Source: an uncultured Bacilli bacterium
Lineage (GTDB): Bacteria > Bacillota_I > Bacilli_A > RF39 > UBA660
Length of the DNA stretch: 33,110 nucleotides
Direction of reading: 5' to 3'
NCBI GenBank assembly: GCA_947630105.1
Contig: CANRGD010000008.1
Coordinates: 1 to 33,110, forward strand
Below, one piece after another: positions 1 to 9,516 of the stretch (position 1 is its first letter; every line of letters starts with the position of its first letter). A program made the position numbers and the translations under genes. The notes below the pieces were generated by a model. The model ran no database searches. It worked only from the letters and a program-made list of their open reading frames with translations, and was not told the DNA's origin.

Positions 1-155
1 TCATCACACATTTTGCCACTGTTATCAGTTGAACCATCATCTATAACTAATATTTCTAAATTCTTATATGTTTGATTTACTATTGATGCAAGACATTCAT
101 CTAAATATTCTTCTACATTGTAAACTGGGACAATAACACTAATTTTATCTTTCAT
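1..155 (-). CDS. Family 2 glycosyltransferase, N-terminal fragment (runs off left edge)
   Basis: Only the first ~51 codons are in the window. The ATG at 155 follows an AGGTG ribosome site, and the peptide starts [20 protein letters not shown] and carries the GT-A nucleotide-binding motif DDGSTDNS. That is the N-terminal half of a GT2 (GT-A fold) glycosyltransferase, which would add a sugar to the lipid-linked capsule repeat unit on the inner membrane face. The start lies 12 bases after the TGA of the next gene upstream, so the two are co-transcribed. The nucleotide sequence is almost identical to the start of that neighbour (937-1090). The acceptor- and specificity-determining C-terminal part is outside the window, so the sugar cannot be guessed. 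Confidence 0.9.
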   Translation of the reverse strand, partial: MKDKISVIVPVYNVEEYLDECLASIVNQTYKNLEILVIDDGSTDNSGKMCD

Positions 156-167
156 GTTTTCACCTCA

Positions 168-1091
168 TCATTTAATTTTTTTTAATAATAAATATAGTGG
201 TGTAAAGTAAACAGCCATTATTATTTTTATTCTATTTTGAAGCCCAATCTTTTTTCTTAAAATATGGTTATCAAGATAACTTTTTATTATTCTTTCATAT
301 TTACTATAATCAAAATTTTTACCTATTTTATTTCTATAAATATAAAAATTGCATATATTATCGCATTGTATATAATACCTTTCAAATATATCATATTTTT
401 CAAAAACTTTATTAACTATATAAGCAGATTCAATAGATGTAATAAGTTTTTTAGGATCGCCAACATGTCTAATACTTCCTTCTCTTTGTCTAAAATAATA
501 TAATGGCTTATGCACATAATTAATTTTTGAAATTTTATCCAAATAGGTATAAAAGAATGAAATATCTTCCATAGCTTTAACATCTTCTATAAATAGTAAA
601 TTATCTAATTTTTCTCTTAAATACATTTTATTCCAAACAGTTCCATCTCCTAATGAAAACATTTTTCTAATCATATATTTAATATCATAGTTATCATATG
701 AGAATGTAACTTTATCAAGTGAATTATTTTTATAAGAGAAATATTCGCAACAAACTAAGTCAGCTCCAATGCTATTTTTAATTAATTCTTCATACATAGT
801 TGTGTCTATAAAATCATCTGAATCAACAAAGCTAATCCATTTACCAGTTGCATGTTTTAAGCCTACATTTCTTGCTGAAGATAAACCACCATTTTCTTTG
901 TGAAACACTTTAATTCTCTTATCTTTCGTTGCCCATTCATCACACATTTTGCCACTGTTATCAGTTGAACCATCATCTATAACTAATATTTCTAAATTTT
1001 TATATGTTTGATTTACTATTGATGCAAGACATTCATCTAAATATTCTTCTACATTGTAAACTGGGACAATAACACTAATTTTATCCTTCAC
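168..1091 (-). CDS. Family 2 glycosyltransferase (GT-A fold), GTG start
   Basis: A 307-residue GT2 enzyme with the nucleotide-sugar motif DDGS at about residues 39-42 and the metal-binding DSDD at about 90-93. It has no long membrane segment, so it is probably a cytoplasmic or peripheral enzyme of capsule repeat assembly. I place the start at the GTG at 1091, not the in-frame ATG at 1115. The GTG is preceded by AGGTG at good spacing, aligns exactly with the ATG of the near-identical gene at the left edge, and leaves an 8-base gap after the upstream TAG. The ATG at 1115 would overlap the previous gene by 16 bases and has no ribosome site. It ends in TGA. The sugar and acceptor are unknown. Confidence 0.93.
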   Translation of the reverse strand: MKDKISVIVPVYNVEEYLDECLASIVNQTYKNLEILVIDDGSTDNSGKMCDEWATKDKRIKVFHKENGGLSSARNVGLKHATGKWISFVDSDDFIDTTMYEELIKNSIGADLVCCEYFSYKNNSLDKVTFSYDNYDIKYMIRKMFSLGDGTVWNKMYLREKLDNLLFIEDVKAMEDISFFYTYLDKISKINYVHKPLYYFRQREGSIRHVGDPKKLITSIESAYIVNKVFEKYDIFERYYIQCDNICNFYIYRNKIGKNFDYSKYERIIKSYLDNHILRKKIGLQNRIKIIMAVYFTPLYLLLKKIK

Positions 1092-1099
1092 TATAACAC

Positions 1100-2236
1100 C
1101 TACTCTACATTCCATTTATTATATAATGATAGTATTTTATATAATAAATAATTATTTTTTATATAACTTCTATAAAATAATTTATCTTTTTTATTTTTTA
1201 TTTCATTATAATTTAATTCTAAATTTTTAATAAATTTTGAATTTAAGTAAAATATTTTTTTCTTTATTTTTAGTGGTAATTTATTTAATCTTGTATAAGA
1301 AATTACTTCTAATTCATTTAATAATACTTGTTTATAAATATTATCTATTTTTAAATTAATATTTTTAGCATATTGATATATGTATCTTGGTAAATAATAC
1401 TGACTTAAACATTTATAATTTATAGAATGCTCCACTGTTTTAGATATATTATTATCATGTTGTCTATAGTAATATAGGCAATCTTTTATGCCAATAACTT
1501 TCTTACATGTTGGAAATATTAAAGATCTCATAACCATATCTTCATACCAATATCCTTCTGGTAAACGAATATCATATAAAATACTTCTTTTAATAACGCT
1601 CATCCAGAGAAAGCCTTCTATTTTTAAAATATCGTTTCCAAGTCCATTATTATTTCTATAAACAATTCCATAATTGTTTTCTAAAAAATTATCATATTTC
1701 GTATAATAGCCACATTTAACAATATCTGCATCATATGAAATAGCTTCATTCATTAAAGTTTCAATATAGTTTTCTTTAATAAAATCATCACTATCAATAA
1801 ATGAAATATATTTACCAACTGCATTATCTAAACCATTATTTCGAGCCTTAGCAGCTCCTCCATTTTTTTGATTTATTATTTTTATTCGTTTATCTTTATA
1901 TTCCTTTAATATTTTTAAAGAAGAATCAGTTGAACCATCATTAATTACTAATATTTCATAATTATATTTAGTTTTATTATTTAAAATTGAATCAATACAT
2001 TCTTTTAAATATTTTTCTGAATTATAAATGGGAATTATAATTGATAAATCAATATTTTTATCTATATGTTTATTCGTTGGTTTTTTATAAATATAAGGCT
2101 TTGGATTATATATTTTTCTTATATCATGTTCATATTCTTTAAGCTTTTCTTCCGATATTTTTTTTGAGAATAATGAAACAAATGGTATTAATATTCTTAA
2201 GAAAAAACATATTATTTTTTTTACTATTTTTTTCAT
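1100..2236 (-). CDS. Family 2 glycosyltransferase with hydrophobic N-terminal segment
   Basis: A 378-residue GT2 protein. Residues 1-25 form a basic, hydrophobic stretch (MKKIVKKIICFFLRILIPFV) that probably anchors it to the membrane, followed by a ~40-residue linker rich in Lys and Tyr. The GT-A domain begins near residue 62, with NDGS at about 99-102 (Asn replaces the usual first Asp) and DSDD at about 147-150. A later EGYWYEDMV stretch resembles the catalytic ED region of the family. A ribosome site, GAGGTG, precedes the ATG. It lies between two other glycosyltransferase genes in the same operon. Donor and acceptor are unknown. Confidence 0.92.
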   Translation of the reverse strand: MKKIVKKIICFFLRILIPFVSLFSKKISEEKLKEYEHDIRKIYNPKPYIYKKPTNKHIDKNIDLSIIIPIYNSEKYLKECIDSILNNKTKYNYEILVINDGSTDSSLKILKEYKDKRIKIINQKNGGAAKARNNGLDNAVGKYISFIDSDDFIKENYIETLMNEAISYDADIVKCGYYTKYDNFLENNYGIVYRNNNGLGNDILKIEGFLWMSVIKRSILYDIRLPEGYWYEDMVMRSLIFPTCKKVIGIKDCLYYYRQHDNNISKTVEHSINYKCLSQYYLPRYIYQYAKNINLKIDNIYKQVLLNELEVISYTRLNKLPLKIKKKIFYLNSKFIKNLELNYNEIKNKKDKLFYRSYIKNNYLLYKILSLYNKWNVE

Positions 2237-2250
2237 ATTCTCACCTCTTT

Positions 2251-3441
2251 TTAAAGTAAATCATATATTTTACTTAGTTCTTCTTTATTTTCAATAGTAT
2301 TATCTTTTTTAAGATTATCAATAAATTTATCTCTAACACTTTTATTATCTATTAACAATTTAATTTTTTGAGCTATTTCTTCATTGGTATTAGCTAAATA
2401 TCCGTTTACACCATCAGTAATTTGTTCAGCAATTTCTTTGATATTATTTCCAACAATTGGTTTTGCTAAAGCTTTAGCCTCTAGCACTGTAACGGCATAG
2501 CCTTCGAATCTAGAAGTTGTAACATATATATCTGATTTTTCTATCCATTTATATGGATTATTAGTAGCACCATATAAAATAAAATGATTTTCTAAATTTT
2601 TTCTTTTAATTTTAGTTAAAAGATTTTCTTTTTCTTCTCCTTCACCAAAAACATACCACTTAATGTTATATCCTAATTTATTAACAAGAATATCACAAAC
2701 ATCAATAGCATTATCTAAACCTTTCTGGTAAACAAGTCTTCCTACTGTAGATATCCAAATTTCATCTTTTTTCTTCTTTATATCTATTGGTTCTTTACCC
2801 ATCTCTTTTATCATTTTTTTAGATATCATATTTTTAATAACCAAAAATTTATCTTTATATTCAGGAAAATATTCATTTAATGCTTCTAAACAAGTATTTG
2901 AAACAGTAGCAATGTTATCATAAAAATTAAAGTAATATTTATCTAATTTATAATCAAAGGGATATTTTTTATAATTATTATGAATAAATCCTATTTTCTT
3001 TTTAGCTTTAACTTTATCAATATTGAAATATAATGAATATCTTTCCATAAAACCAATAGAAACATCATAATTTTTATTTAAACCAGAAATTATATGTTTT
3101 ACATGATTCCAACCTAAATATATAGCTTTTCTATGTAACAATTTATTATAAATATAACCAAATATATATAGTAATGAATAAAAAGCTTTTTTTGGTTTTT
3201 TATTTATTAAAAATATTAATGGAGCAAATGCTTTATTTTTTTCAAATTTTTTAAAATCAACATCTTCAGCTAATAAATTAACCTCTTTAGGTAATTGCTT
3301 TAAAAATTCTCCTTCTACACCAAATAAGAATAAATCAACTTCATATTTTTTATAATCAAATAAAGATAAAATAGTAACTAAACTTTTTTCAGCTCCACCT
3401 ATACTCAAAGAATTCATTACAAATACTATTTTTTTCTTCAT
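2251..3441 (-). CDS. Family 4 glycosyltransferase (GT-B fold)
   Basis: A 396-residue retaining GT4 enzyme. The N-terminal Rossmann domain starts MKKKIVFVMNSLSIGGAEKS, with the GGAE acceptor-side loop typical of capsule GT4 enzymes. The C-terminal domain has VGRLVYQKG and the EX7E motif in SRFEGYAVTVLEAKALAKPI, which binds the nucleotide-sugar donor. Its ATG directly follows the TAA of the upstream GT2 gene (zero gap), so the two are probably translationally coupled. It would act at the cytoplasmic face on the growing undecaprenyl-linked repeat unit. Substrate unknown. Confidence 0.93.
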   Translation of the reverse strand: MKKKIVFVMNSLSIGGAEKSLVTILSLFDYKKYEVDLFLFGVEGEFLKQLPKEVNLLAEDVDFKKFEKNKAFAPLIFLINKKPKKAFYSLLYIFGYIYNKLLHRKAIYLGWNHVKHIISGLNKNYDVSIGFMERYSLYFNIDKVKAKKKIGFIHNNYKKYPFDYKLDKYYFNFYDNIATVSNTCLEALNEYFPEYKDKFLVIKNMISKKMIKEMGKEPIDIKKKKDEIWISTVGRLVYQKGLDNAIDVCDILVNKLGYNIKWYVFGEGEEKENLLTKIKRKNLENHFILYGATNNPYKWIEKSDIYVTTSRFEGYAVTVLEAKALAKPIVGNNIKEIAEQITDGVNGYLANTNEEIAQKIKLLIDNKSVRDKFIDNLKKDNTIENKEELSKIYDLL

Positions 3442-4461
3442 TTACTTCACCACTTTATTTATTAGTAATTTTATGTTTCTTTTGCAATTACTAAATATTT
3501 TTAATTTAATAAATAATAAATAACTTTCATATTTATCAAAGATTTCTATTTGATATCTTTCTTGTAATTCTTTGTATTCTTTATATTCATCCATATTTTT
3601 TAAATAATTTATATATTTTAAATATTCTTTATATGAGGAACTGATGGAAATTTGTCTACACCAGTTCATAGTAGCATTTTTAGTACACTCTAGCAATCCT
3701 TTTATAAAATCTTCTTTACCCATGTCAATAATAATTTTATCAATAAATAAATCTATCCTATAATGATCTACTATTTTTTTTATAAGTTTACTACTATCAT
3801 TTTTTCTAGTGGCACTATATTCATTAATAGCATAATGATAATAAGCATTATCACTAATAAAAATATTGGAAGCAGCTAATAAATTTAAAAAATAAAATAA
3901 ATAATCCTCTCCATAACTAAATTCTTTATTAAATTTATTATTTTTAATTAATTCCTTTTTAAAAAAAGAATTACAAACTGAACCAAACTCATGATTGACT
4001 AAAAACATTTTTAGTAAAGTATTTAAATCTGTTTTTAAATCTAAATAACCATTAACAGAATTTTTTGATTTTTTTTGAAAGTTTTTTACCTCTAAGTAAC
4101 TTTGAAATTTTATTATATCTGGATAATTATTATTTATAGCAATATTAATCATTTCTTCAAAATAATTAGTATCAATATAATCATCAGAATCAATAAAAGT
4201 TATATACTTTCCTTTAGATACATCAATACCTTTATTTCTAGAAATAGAAACGCCTTGATTTTTTTGATGAATTACAGTTATTCTTTTATCTTTTTTGGCC
4301 CATTCATCACACATAGGACCACTATTATCAGTTGAGCCATCATCAATTAAAATTACTTGAATATTTTTAATTGTTTGATTTATAACAGATGAAATACATT
4401 TATTTAAATACTTTTCAACATTATATACTGGTATAATAACTGATATTAAATCTTTTTTCAT
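3442..4461 (-). CDS. Family 2 glycosyltransferase (GT-A fold)
   Basis: A 339-residue GT2 enzyme with DDGS at residues 40-43 and DSDD at 91-94. The stretch [20 protein letters not shown] resembles the two GT2 genes at the left edge, but the DNA has diverged and the C-terminal half is different, suggesting old paralogues with distinct acceptors. AAGGAG lies nine bases before the ATG. The stop codon abuts the ATG of the next gene. It is probably a peripheral inner-face enzyme of capsule repeat assembly. Sugar specificity cannot be read from the sequence. Confidence 0.93.
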   Translation of the reverse strand: MKKDLISVIIPVYNVEKYLNKCISSVINQTIKNIQVILIDDGSTDNSGPMCDEWAKKDKRITVIHQKNQGVSISRNKGIDVSKGKYITFIDSDDYIDTNYFEEMINIAINNNYPDIIKFQSYLEVKNFQKKSKNSVNGYLDLKTDLNTLLKMFLVNHEFGSVCNSFFKKELIKNNKFNKEFSYGEDYLFYFLNLLAASNIFISDNAYYHYAINEYSATRKNDSSKLIKKIVDHYRIDLFIDKIIIDMGKEDFIKGLLECTKNATMNWCRQISISSSYKEYLKYINYLKNMDEYKEYKELQERYQIEIFDKYESYLLFIKLKIFSNCKRNIKLLINKVVK

Positions 4462-4488
4462 GTCCCTAAACTCCTTACAACTTTTTAT

Positions 4489-5484
4489 TTATTTCTTTTT
4501 TCTTTCTACTAATCGATTTGGATAAAAGAAATATTCAACAAAATTAAATAATTTAATATTTTTATAACTCCAAACAATAATTAGTGATAATAATATTGAT
4601 AAAATAGTACCTATTAGTAATAATAATGTAAAATTACTGATACCTATATTAATAAAAACTGTTCTAACAATTGCCGTAAATATTGTATGTAATAAATATA
4701 TAACCATACTGTAAGTACCACATAACTTTATAAAATTCATCTTTTCTTGTTTTTGCATAATAATTATTAAAATTATTGCTAAAGGAATACCTATTAATAC
4801 CATATTAATTTCAGTAGGCACACTATTAAATGTAAATATTCCAATTATTAAGATAATTGCATTAAATATTAAATATTTACTTTTATGAAGGTGAATGTTT
4901 TCTTGAGCGATATTATATCCAACATTATAAAACAATCCATAACTCATCCAATTTAATAAAACCAATGTTTTTGATTTACTTAATAAAATAATATTTAATA
5001 TATAAATAAGAATCCAAAAGATAGTATTAATATATTTTAAATTTTTATTTTTTTCAAAAATCCCATGAACAACTTTTATTATTAATAGTGATAATAAATA
5101 CCAAAATACCCATTTACCACTATAAAATAATGTATATAAATCACTAAAAGTAGCTTCATGATTACCACTAAAGATAAACATTTTTATAAACCAAAATAAA
5201 TAGACAAAAATGAGATATGGTATATAGAGCTGAATTATATTTTTTTTCAAATACTCAAAATATGATATTTTGTTTTTATTTAATTTACCAAAAAGTTTTT
5301 CTGTCATACCACTTAAAATAAACATTAGTGGTAAGTGAAAACTATATAATATTTTATCTAAGATAAGAGCATAATTTGAATTTATTCCAGCACTAACTAA
5401 GCCTCTTTCCATATGGCCTATAACTATTAATATAATCGCTATTCCTCTTAGAATATCTAAATATTTTATTCTTGATTGTTTCAA
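4489..5484 (-). CDS. Acyltransferase family 3 membrane protein, TTG start
   Basis: A ~331-residue multi-pass protein of the acyltransferase 3 family (OafA/NolL type), which transfers acetyl or similar groups to sugars of surface polysaccharides. The family N-terminus is clear (KYLDILRGIAIILIVIGHM, with catalytic His at its end), as is FHLPLMFILSGM, followed by about ten hydrophobic segments and a basic tail. I prefer the TTG at 5484: AGGTGA lies five to six bases upstream and KQSRIKYLDILRG is the usual family start. The GTG at 5493 sits inside that ribosome site and directly abuts the upstream TAG. It probably O-acetylates the capsule or its precursor. Confidence 0.9.
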   Translation of the reverse strand: MKQSRIKYLDILRGIAIILIVIGHMERGLVSAGINSNYALILDKILYSFHLPLMFILSGMTEKLFGKLNKNKISYFEYLKKNIIQLYIPYLIFVYLFWFIKMFIFSGNHEATFSDLYTLFYSGKWVFWYLLSLLIIKVVHGIFEKNKNLKYINTIFWILIYILNIILLSKSKTLVLLNWMSYGLFYNVGYNIAQENIHLHKSKYLIFNAIILIIGIFTFNSVPTEINMVLIGIPLAIILIIIMQKQEKMNFIKLCGTYSMVIYLLHTIFTAIVRTVFINIGISNFTLLLLIGTILSILLSLIIVWSYKNIKLFNFVEYFFYPNRLVERKKK

Positions 5485-5493
5485 GATTATCAC

Positions 5494-6603
5494 CTACTTC
5501 ATATTTTGAAGATAAAAATCATATACTTTTTGATAACTATTTTTACTATTAAATTCAGCTGGTACTTTTTCTATTACTTGATCATCTCTTTGGTTAGGAG
5601 AATTTAAAATTATATTTGCCCATTCTTTAGGACTTAACTCTAAAGATAAAAATTCAACATTACCAGTTATATTAGAAGTTTTATCAACGTTACTAGAGGT
5701 ATAACATTTTAAACCATTAACTTGAGCTTCGATTAAAGCTATACTCATTCCTTCAAACTTAGAAGGCATCACATATATATCTATTGCGGATAATATTTCA
5801 TTAACATCATTCCTATTTCCTAAAAATAAGACATTATTTGCAATATTAAGCTCTTTAACTTTTTCTTCCATTTTTAATCTTATTGGACCTTCTCCAACTA
5901 AAATAAGCTTACTATCTTTATTTATTTTTAAAGCTTCATTAAATATATCTATCAAAAAGCTATGATTTTTTACATCCATAAATAATCCTACTAAGCCAAA
6001 AACTGTAGTACTAGCAGATATATGTAATTTTTTTCTCACTTTTGACCTATTACTTTGTTGAAAAGTAAATTTAGCAATATCAATACCATTGTTAAATATT
6101 ATAAAATCTTTATTTCCATAAGCAAATTTTCCAGCTTTAGCACCACAAGCTACACGAATTATTTTTTTATTGTATTTTTTTACTGCTAATCTGCCTAGTT
6201 TATCTAAAATTTTAGTTTTAGTATAATTTTTTTCTTTTTTAAAACCAGCTGTATGACAATGAACTATTACTTTGGCAGTGGAATATTTGCAAGCATAAGT
6301 AATTCTTTCAAATAAACTATAACTCATCATATTTATATGAATATAATCAAAATCATTATGTAAATATATATCTTTTAAATCTTTAAGATATTTATGGTAG
6401 CTTTTTTTGCGATCTTCAACTTCATATATTTTAACTCCAGATTTTATATACTCATCATAAAAAGAAATTTTCATACCTTTTTGGATTAATAAAGATATTT
6501 CAAATATTTCATGATTCATATTTTTATAAAGATTATATATATATGTTTCAATACCACCAATATCACTTGATAATCCTTCATATAATATTTTTATTTTTTT
6601 CAT
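5494..6603 (-). CDS. Family 4 glycosyltransferase, EpsF-like
   Basis: A 369-residue GT4 enzyme. The N-terminus has GLSSDIGGIETYIYNLYKNM, a GGIE variant of the GT4 N-terminal loop. The C-terminal domain has LVGLFMDVKNHSFLIDIF, LVGEGP and the EX7E region SKFEGMSIALIEAQVNGL. It shares its overall plan and a C-terminal SLELSPKEWANII-type block with the genes at 9517-10635 and 11884-13056, so these three are paralogues. AGGTG precedes the ATG. It probably adds one sugar of the repeat unit at the cytoplasmic membrane face. Substrate unknown. Confidence 0.93.
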   Translation of the reverse strand: MKKIKILYEGLSSDIGGIETYIYNLYKNMNHEIFEISLLIQKGMKISFYDEYIKSGVKIYEVEDRKKSYHKYLKDLKDIYLHNDFDYIHINMMSYSLFERITYACKYSTAKVIVHCHTAGFKKEKNYTKTKILDKLGRLAVKKYNKKIIRVACGAKAGKFAYGNKDFIIFNNGIDIAKFTFQQSNRSKVRKKLHISASTTVFGLVGLFMDVKNHSFLIDIFNEALKINKDSKLILVGEGPIRLKMEEKVKELNIANNVLFLGNRNDVNEILSAIDIYVMPSKFEGMSIALIEAQVNGLKCYTSSNVDKTSNITGNVEFLSLELSPKEWANIILNSPNQRDDQVIEKVPAEFNSKNSYQKVYDFYLQNMK

Positions 6604-6645
6604 ATTTTTTCACCTCTAACTTTGGCAAAATTATTAAAATAGATA

Positions 6646-8460
6646 TTATTTACCTCGTATTATAAATCTCATTTTTCTATAAATTGTTATACAAAAATAT
6701 AAAATAAAATCTTTTAAATTTCTTTTTCTGTTAGCGTATGTTTTAACAATTTCATCTATATCTACATCAAATTCAGCTAAATTAGCTTTAATAAAATTCT
6801 CTAAATATTCTAATTGGTTATCAGTAATATGATTAGGATGATATACAAAAGTAAAAATACCATTTTTAGAAATTTTATGAGGGGTATCAAATACTGATGG
6901 CAAAAATAACATTCCTTTATATTTATAAGGGAAAAATGCATAGCCATCAGAGATGAAAGAAAAATATTTTAAGTCCGTACAAGCTTTTATAGTTAATTTA
7001 TCAAAACTATGATTAGGAGCAAAAAAACAAGTTGCTTTTATATTTTTTTCTTTTAATATCTTATAACCTTTAGCTAATATTTTTTTTTGGGCAGTATAAC
7101 TTTTTCCCATATATTCTGTTTTTTTCTTTTTTAAATGAGAATGGGGAAAATCATATTTATGATGATATCCATGAAGAGCCATAATCCACCCTTTTTTCTG
7201 CCATTTTTGAGGATACTTTTGCCAAAATTTATCAATTATACCATAATTAAATTCTAAATCTTTATTAGCAGGTATAATACCCACAATAGGTTTAATATTA
7301 TATTTATCTAATAATTTTTCCATCTTGTTCCAATTTTCTTCATTCATATTTGGGCAAGCATCATCAAGTCTAATTATGTACTTTAACATTTTACTTCCTC
7401 CTTTTCCTATAAGTTGATCTTTTAGTTTTGGTTTTTTCATACCATATAAATAGGGAAAATATTTTTTTATTATAAAACCTAATAGTAGAGAAACACTTAC
7501 TGAGATCATAGTTATAAATAAACCTAAGAGAATACAATTTAGTGTACTACCAGTACTTAAAATAATTTTTGAAAAATTAATCTTAGTTTGAAATAAAATT
7601 ATTATAATTTTATGAAATATTAATATACTTAAAGTATTTTGACCAATTATTTGTAATACTTTATTTTTACCAATTTTAAATGAAATAAGAAATGTTGTAA
7701 GGGAAAATATAATACTAGTAAATAAAAAGTATAAATAATTTCCATAGATGTAATCAGAGCATGAGATGGTACCATTAATTTTACTAATATATATTGCTTC
7801 TATAACTAAAAGAAATAAGATTATTTTCGATATAGTATTAGTACTTAACTTCTCAATTAGCTTATACTCTTTTAAAATAAAGCCTAAACTATAAAATGGC
7901 ATCACTACTAATGCTGTGTTTATTCCCCAAGGTAATATAAGGGAAAGTTTTGTTGAGAAAAAACTTATAATAAATAAAAAACTTAACTTAATCCAGATAT
8001 TAATTTTTTGTAAAATTTTTGTATCCAATAATTTATATAATACTTCTGTAGTAAATAATGCTGGTAAAAACCATAAAGAATTATTTTGTCTTAATGATAA
8101 TTGATAACCAACACCATATAATATTTCAAGAATTGAATCTTTTAATTTAAAAGTTGCATTGGCATTTATAGTAGCATTAACGCTTCTTCCAAATAAGAAA
8201 TAAGGAAGTAAAAAAGCTAAAGTAAATATAAAATAAGGAATCATTAAGGTTAAAAATTTTTTTACTACAAATTCTTTAGTATTTTTTTCTCTATTATATA
8301 AATAACCAGATATAATAAAGAATAATACAACATGAAAACTATATATTAAATTAAATAACCGATAGGTATTCCCATTATGAACTATAGTATGACCAAAAAC
8401 AATTAATAATATGGCTAGTGCTCTGGTGATATCTATAAAACTAATTCTTTTGTTTTTCAT
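6646..8460 (-). CDS. Acyltransferase 3 fused to polysaccharide-deacetylase-like domain
   Basis: A 604-residue open frame with two parts. Residues 1 to ~345 are a ten-helix acyltransferase 3 protein (FIDITRALAILLIVFGHT with catalytic His; FHVVLFFIISGYL). Residues 358-604 form a soluble domain like the DUF2334/NodB deacetylase-fold proteins: YIIRLDDACPN with the paired Asp, then ALHGYHHKYD as the HxxHH-type metal site, then a basic C-terminus. At the joint, the DNA encoding GKGGSK contains GGAGG seven bases before the ATG at 7389, so the second domain can also be made separately. The frame overlaps the upstream polymerase gene by 20 bases. It could be a true fusion or two genes whose intervening stop was lost. 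Likely role: acylation and deacylation of capsule sugars. Confidence 0.87.
   Translation of the reverse strand: MKNKRISFIDITRALAILLIVFGHTIVHNGNTYRLFNLIYSFHVVLFFIISGYLYNREKNTKEFVVKKFLTLMIPYFIFTLAFLLPYFLFGRSVNATINANATFKLKDSILEILYGVGYQLSLRQNNSLWFLPALFTTEVLYKLLDTKILQKINIWIKLSFLFIISFFSTKLSLILPWGINTALVVMPFYSLGFILKEYKLIEKLSTNTISKIILFLLVIEAIYISKINGTISCSDYIYGNYLYFLFTSIIFSLTTFLISFKIGKNKVLQIIGQNTLSILIFHKIIIILFQTKINFSKIILSTGSTLNCILLGLFITMISVSVSLLLGFIIKKYFPYLYGMKKPKLKDQLIGKGGSKMLKYIIRLDDACPNMNEENWNKMEKLLDKYNIKPIVGIIPANKDLEFNYGIIDKFWQKYPQKWQKKGWIMALHGYHHKYDFPHSHLKKKKTEYMGKSYTAQKKILAKGYKILKEKNIKATCFFAPNHSFDKLTIKACTDLKYFSFISDGYAFFPYKYKGMLFLPSVFDTPHKISKNGIFTFVYHPNHITDNQLEYLENFIKANLAEFDVDIDEIVKTYANRKRNLKDFILYFCITIYRKMRFIIRGK
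7387..7401 (-). promoter_or_regulatory. Internal ribosome binding site and ATG within the fusion gene
   Basis: On the minus strand GGAGG (7397-7401) is followed by seven bases and an ATG (7387-7389), in the same frame as the surrounding gene. It is one of the strongest ribosome sites in the window and lies exactly where the deacetylase-like domain begins (MLKYIIRLDD). It could produce a separate ~247-residue deacetylase-like protein in addition to the full-length fusion. Confidence 0.7.
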
Positions 8461-9499
8461 TTATATCACCTTCTTTTATTTTCATTAAATTTATATAATA
8501 CATTAATAAAACTGATTGATGTCTTGCTAATGTACCAAAATCAGATTCTGAAGCTACTAGCATTATTAAATATGATAAAACTAAAGTTACATATGTTATA
8601 TTCTTTATATTTAATTTTTTTATAGATTGTTGAAGTAACGAAATATTAAAAACTTGATATATAAAGAATATAACATATTTTGGTCCAAATTTAATTATTT
8701 CTAGTGGAAGACAAATTCTTACAAAATTAATTATATAATTGGGAATAAAAAATATGGTACTATTTCCTGAAAATACATTTTTAATAATTGTAGTAACACC
8801 CGTTATATCTTCTAATGATTCACGTCTATTAATTAATTCATCAAAAGAACTATATGAAATAAATCTACATAAGTATACTCCTATAAAGAAGACAATAAAT
8901 ATAGGGATAATGCTTTTTATAATTCCTAATTTTTTTTCATTTTTAATTTGCTTGGAAAGAAAATAATAACAAATTATAATTAATCCTGCTTCTATTATGT
9001 AATATTCTCGAAAAACTAATGATTCTATAAAAAATATAAAAGCAGTAATTAGTATTTTTTTATTATTACTAAGTTTAGTTTGGAACAATCCATATATAAG
9101 TAATAAAAAAATTAATTGAATTAAATCTTTATTGGCATTAAATACTGTCCATGATAGTACAAACATACTAAAATAAATATAAATATATTGTTTTAAGGAA
9201 TACTTTTTAAATTTTAATAATAAGACAAACATGATAGGTGTAAATAATAATGTAAAGAAAATGCTCCATTCTAGGTTTGTTGTGAATCCTAAAAACTTAA
9301 AAACTGAAAATATTTTAATGGGAAAATCAAATGCTTTTTGACCAGTTAAAGTATTATTAATTATACCATTTCTGATATAATTCATAATTCCAAAACCAAA
9401 TGCTTCACTCATTGTATATTGATATATTTTACCAATAGCTGAAACGACAAAAATCAATAATAATAAGAAAAATGTATTTTTATTTACTTTTTTGCTCAT
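8441..9499 (-). CDS. Wzy-like polysaccharide polymerase (multi-pass membrane protein)
   Basis: A 352-residue protein made almost entirely of hydrophobic helices (about nine or ten) with short loops. It lacks the acyltransferase 3 signature. Late in the protein is ESDFGTLARHQ, and mid-protein is NANKDLIQLIFLLLIYG; both resemble conserved loops of capsule and exopolysaccharide polymerases of the EpsG/Wzy type. In the Wzy-dependent pathway such a protein joins flipped repeat units on the outer membrane face. The ribosome site is AAAGGGG. Its 3' end overlaps the following acyltransferase gene by 20 bases. Wzy proteins diverge strongly, so the call rests on topology, these motifs and context. A flippase is the main alternative, but the size and motifs fit less well. 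Confidence 0.75.
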   Translation of the reverse strand: MSKKVNKNTFFLLLLIFVVSAIGKIYQYTMSEAFGFGIMNYIRNGIINNTLTGQKAFDFPIKIFSVFKFLGFTTNLEWSIFFTLLFTPIMFVLLLKFKKYSLKQYIYIYFSMFVLSWTVFNANKDLIQLIFLLLIYGLFQTKLSNNKKILITAFIFFIESLVFREYYIIEAGLIIICYYFLSKQIKNEKKLGIIKSIIPIFIVFFIGVYLCRFISYSSFDELINRRESLEDITGVTTIIKNVFSGNSTIFFIPNYIINFVRICLPLEIIKFGPKYVIFFIYQVFNISLLQQSIKKLNIKNITYVTLVLSYLIMLVASESDFGTLARHQSVLLMYYINLMKIKEGDINEKQKN

Positions 9500-9516
9500 A
9501 TGATTTTCCCCTTTCT

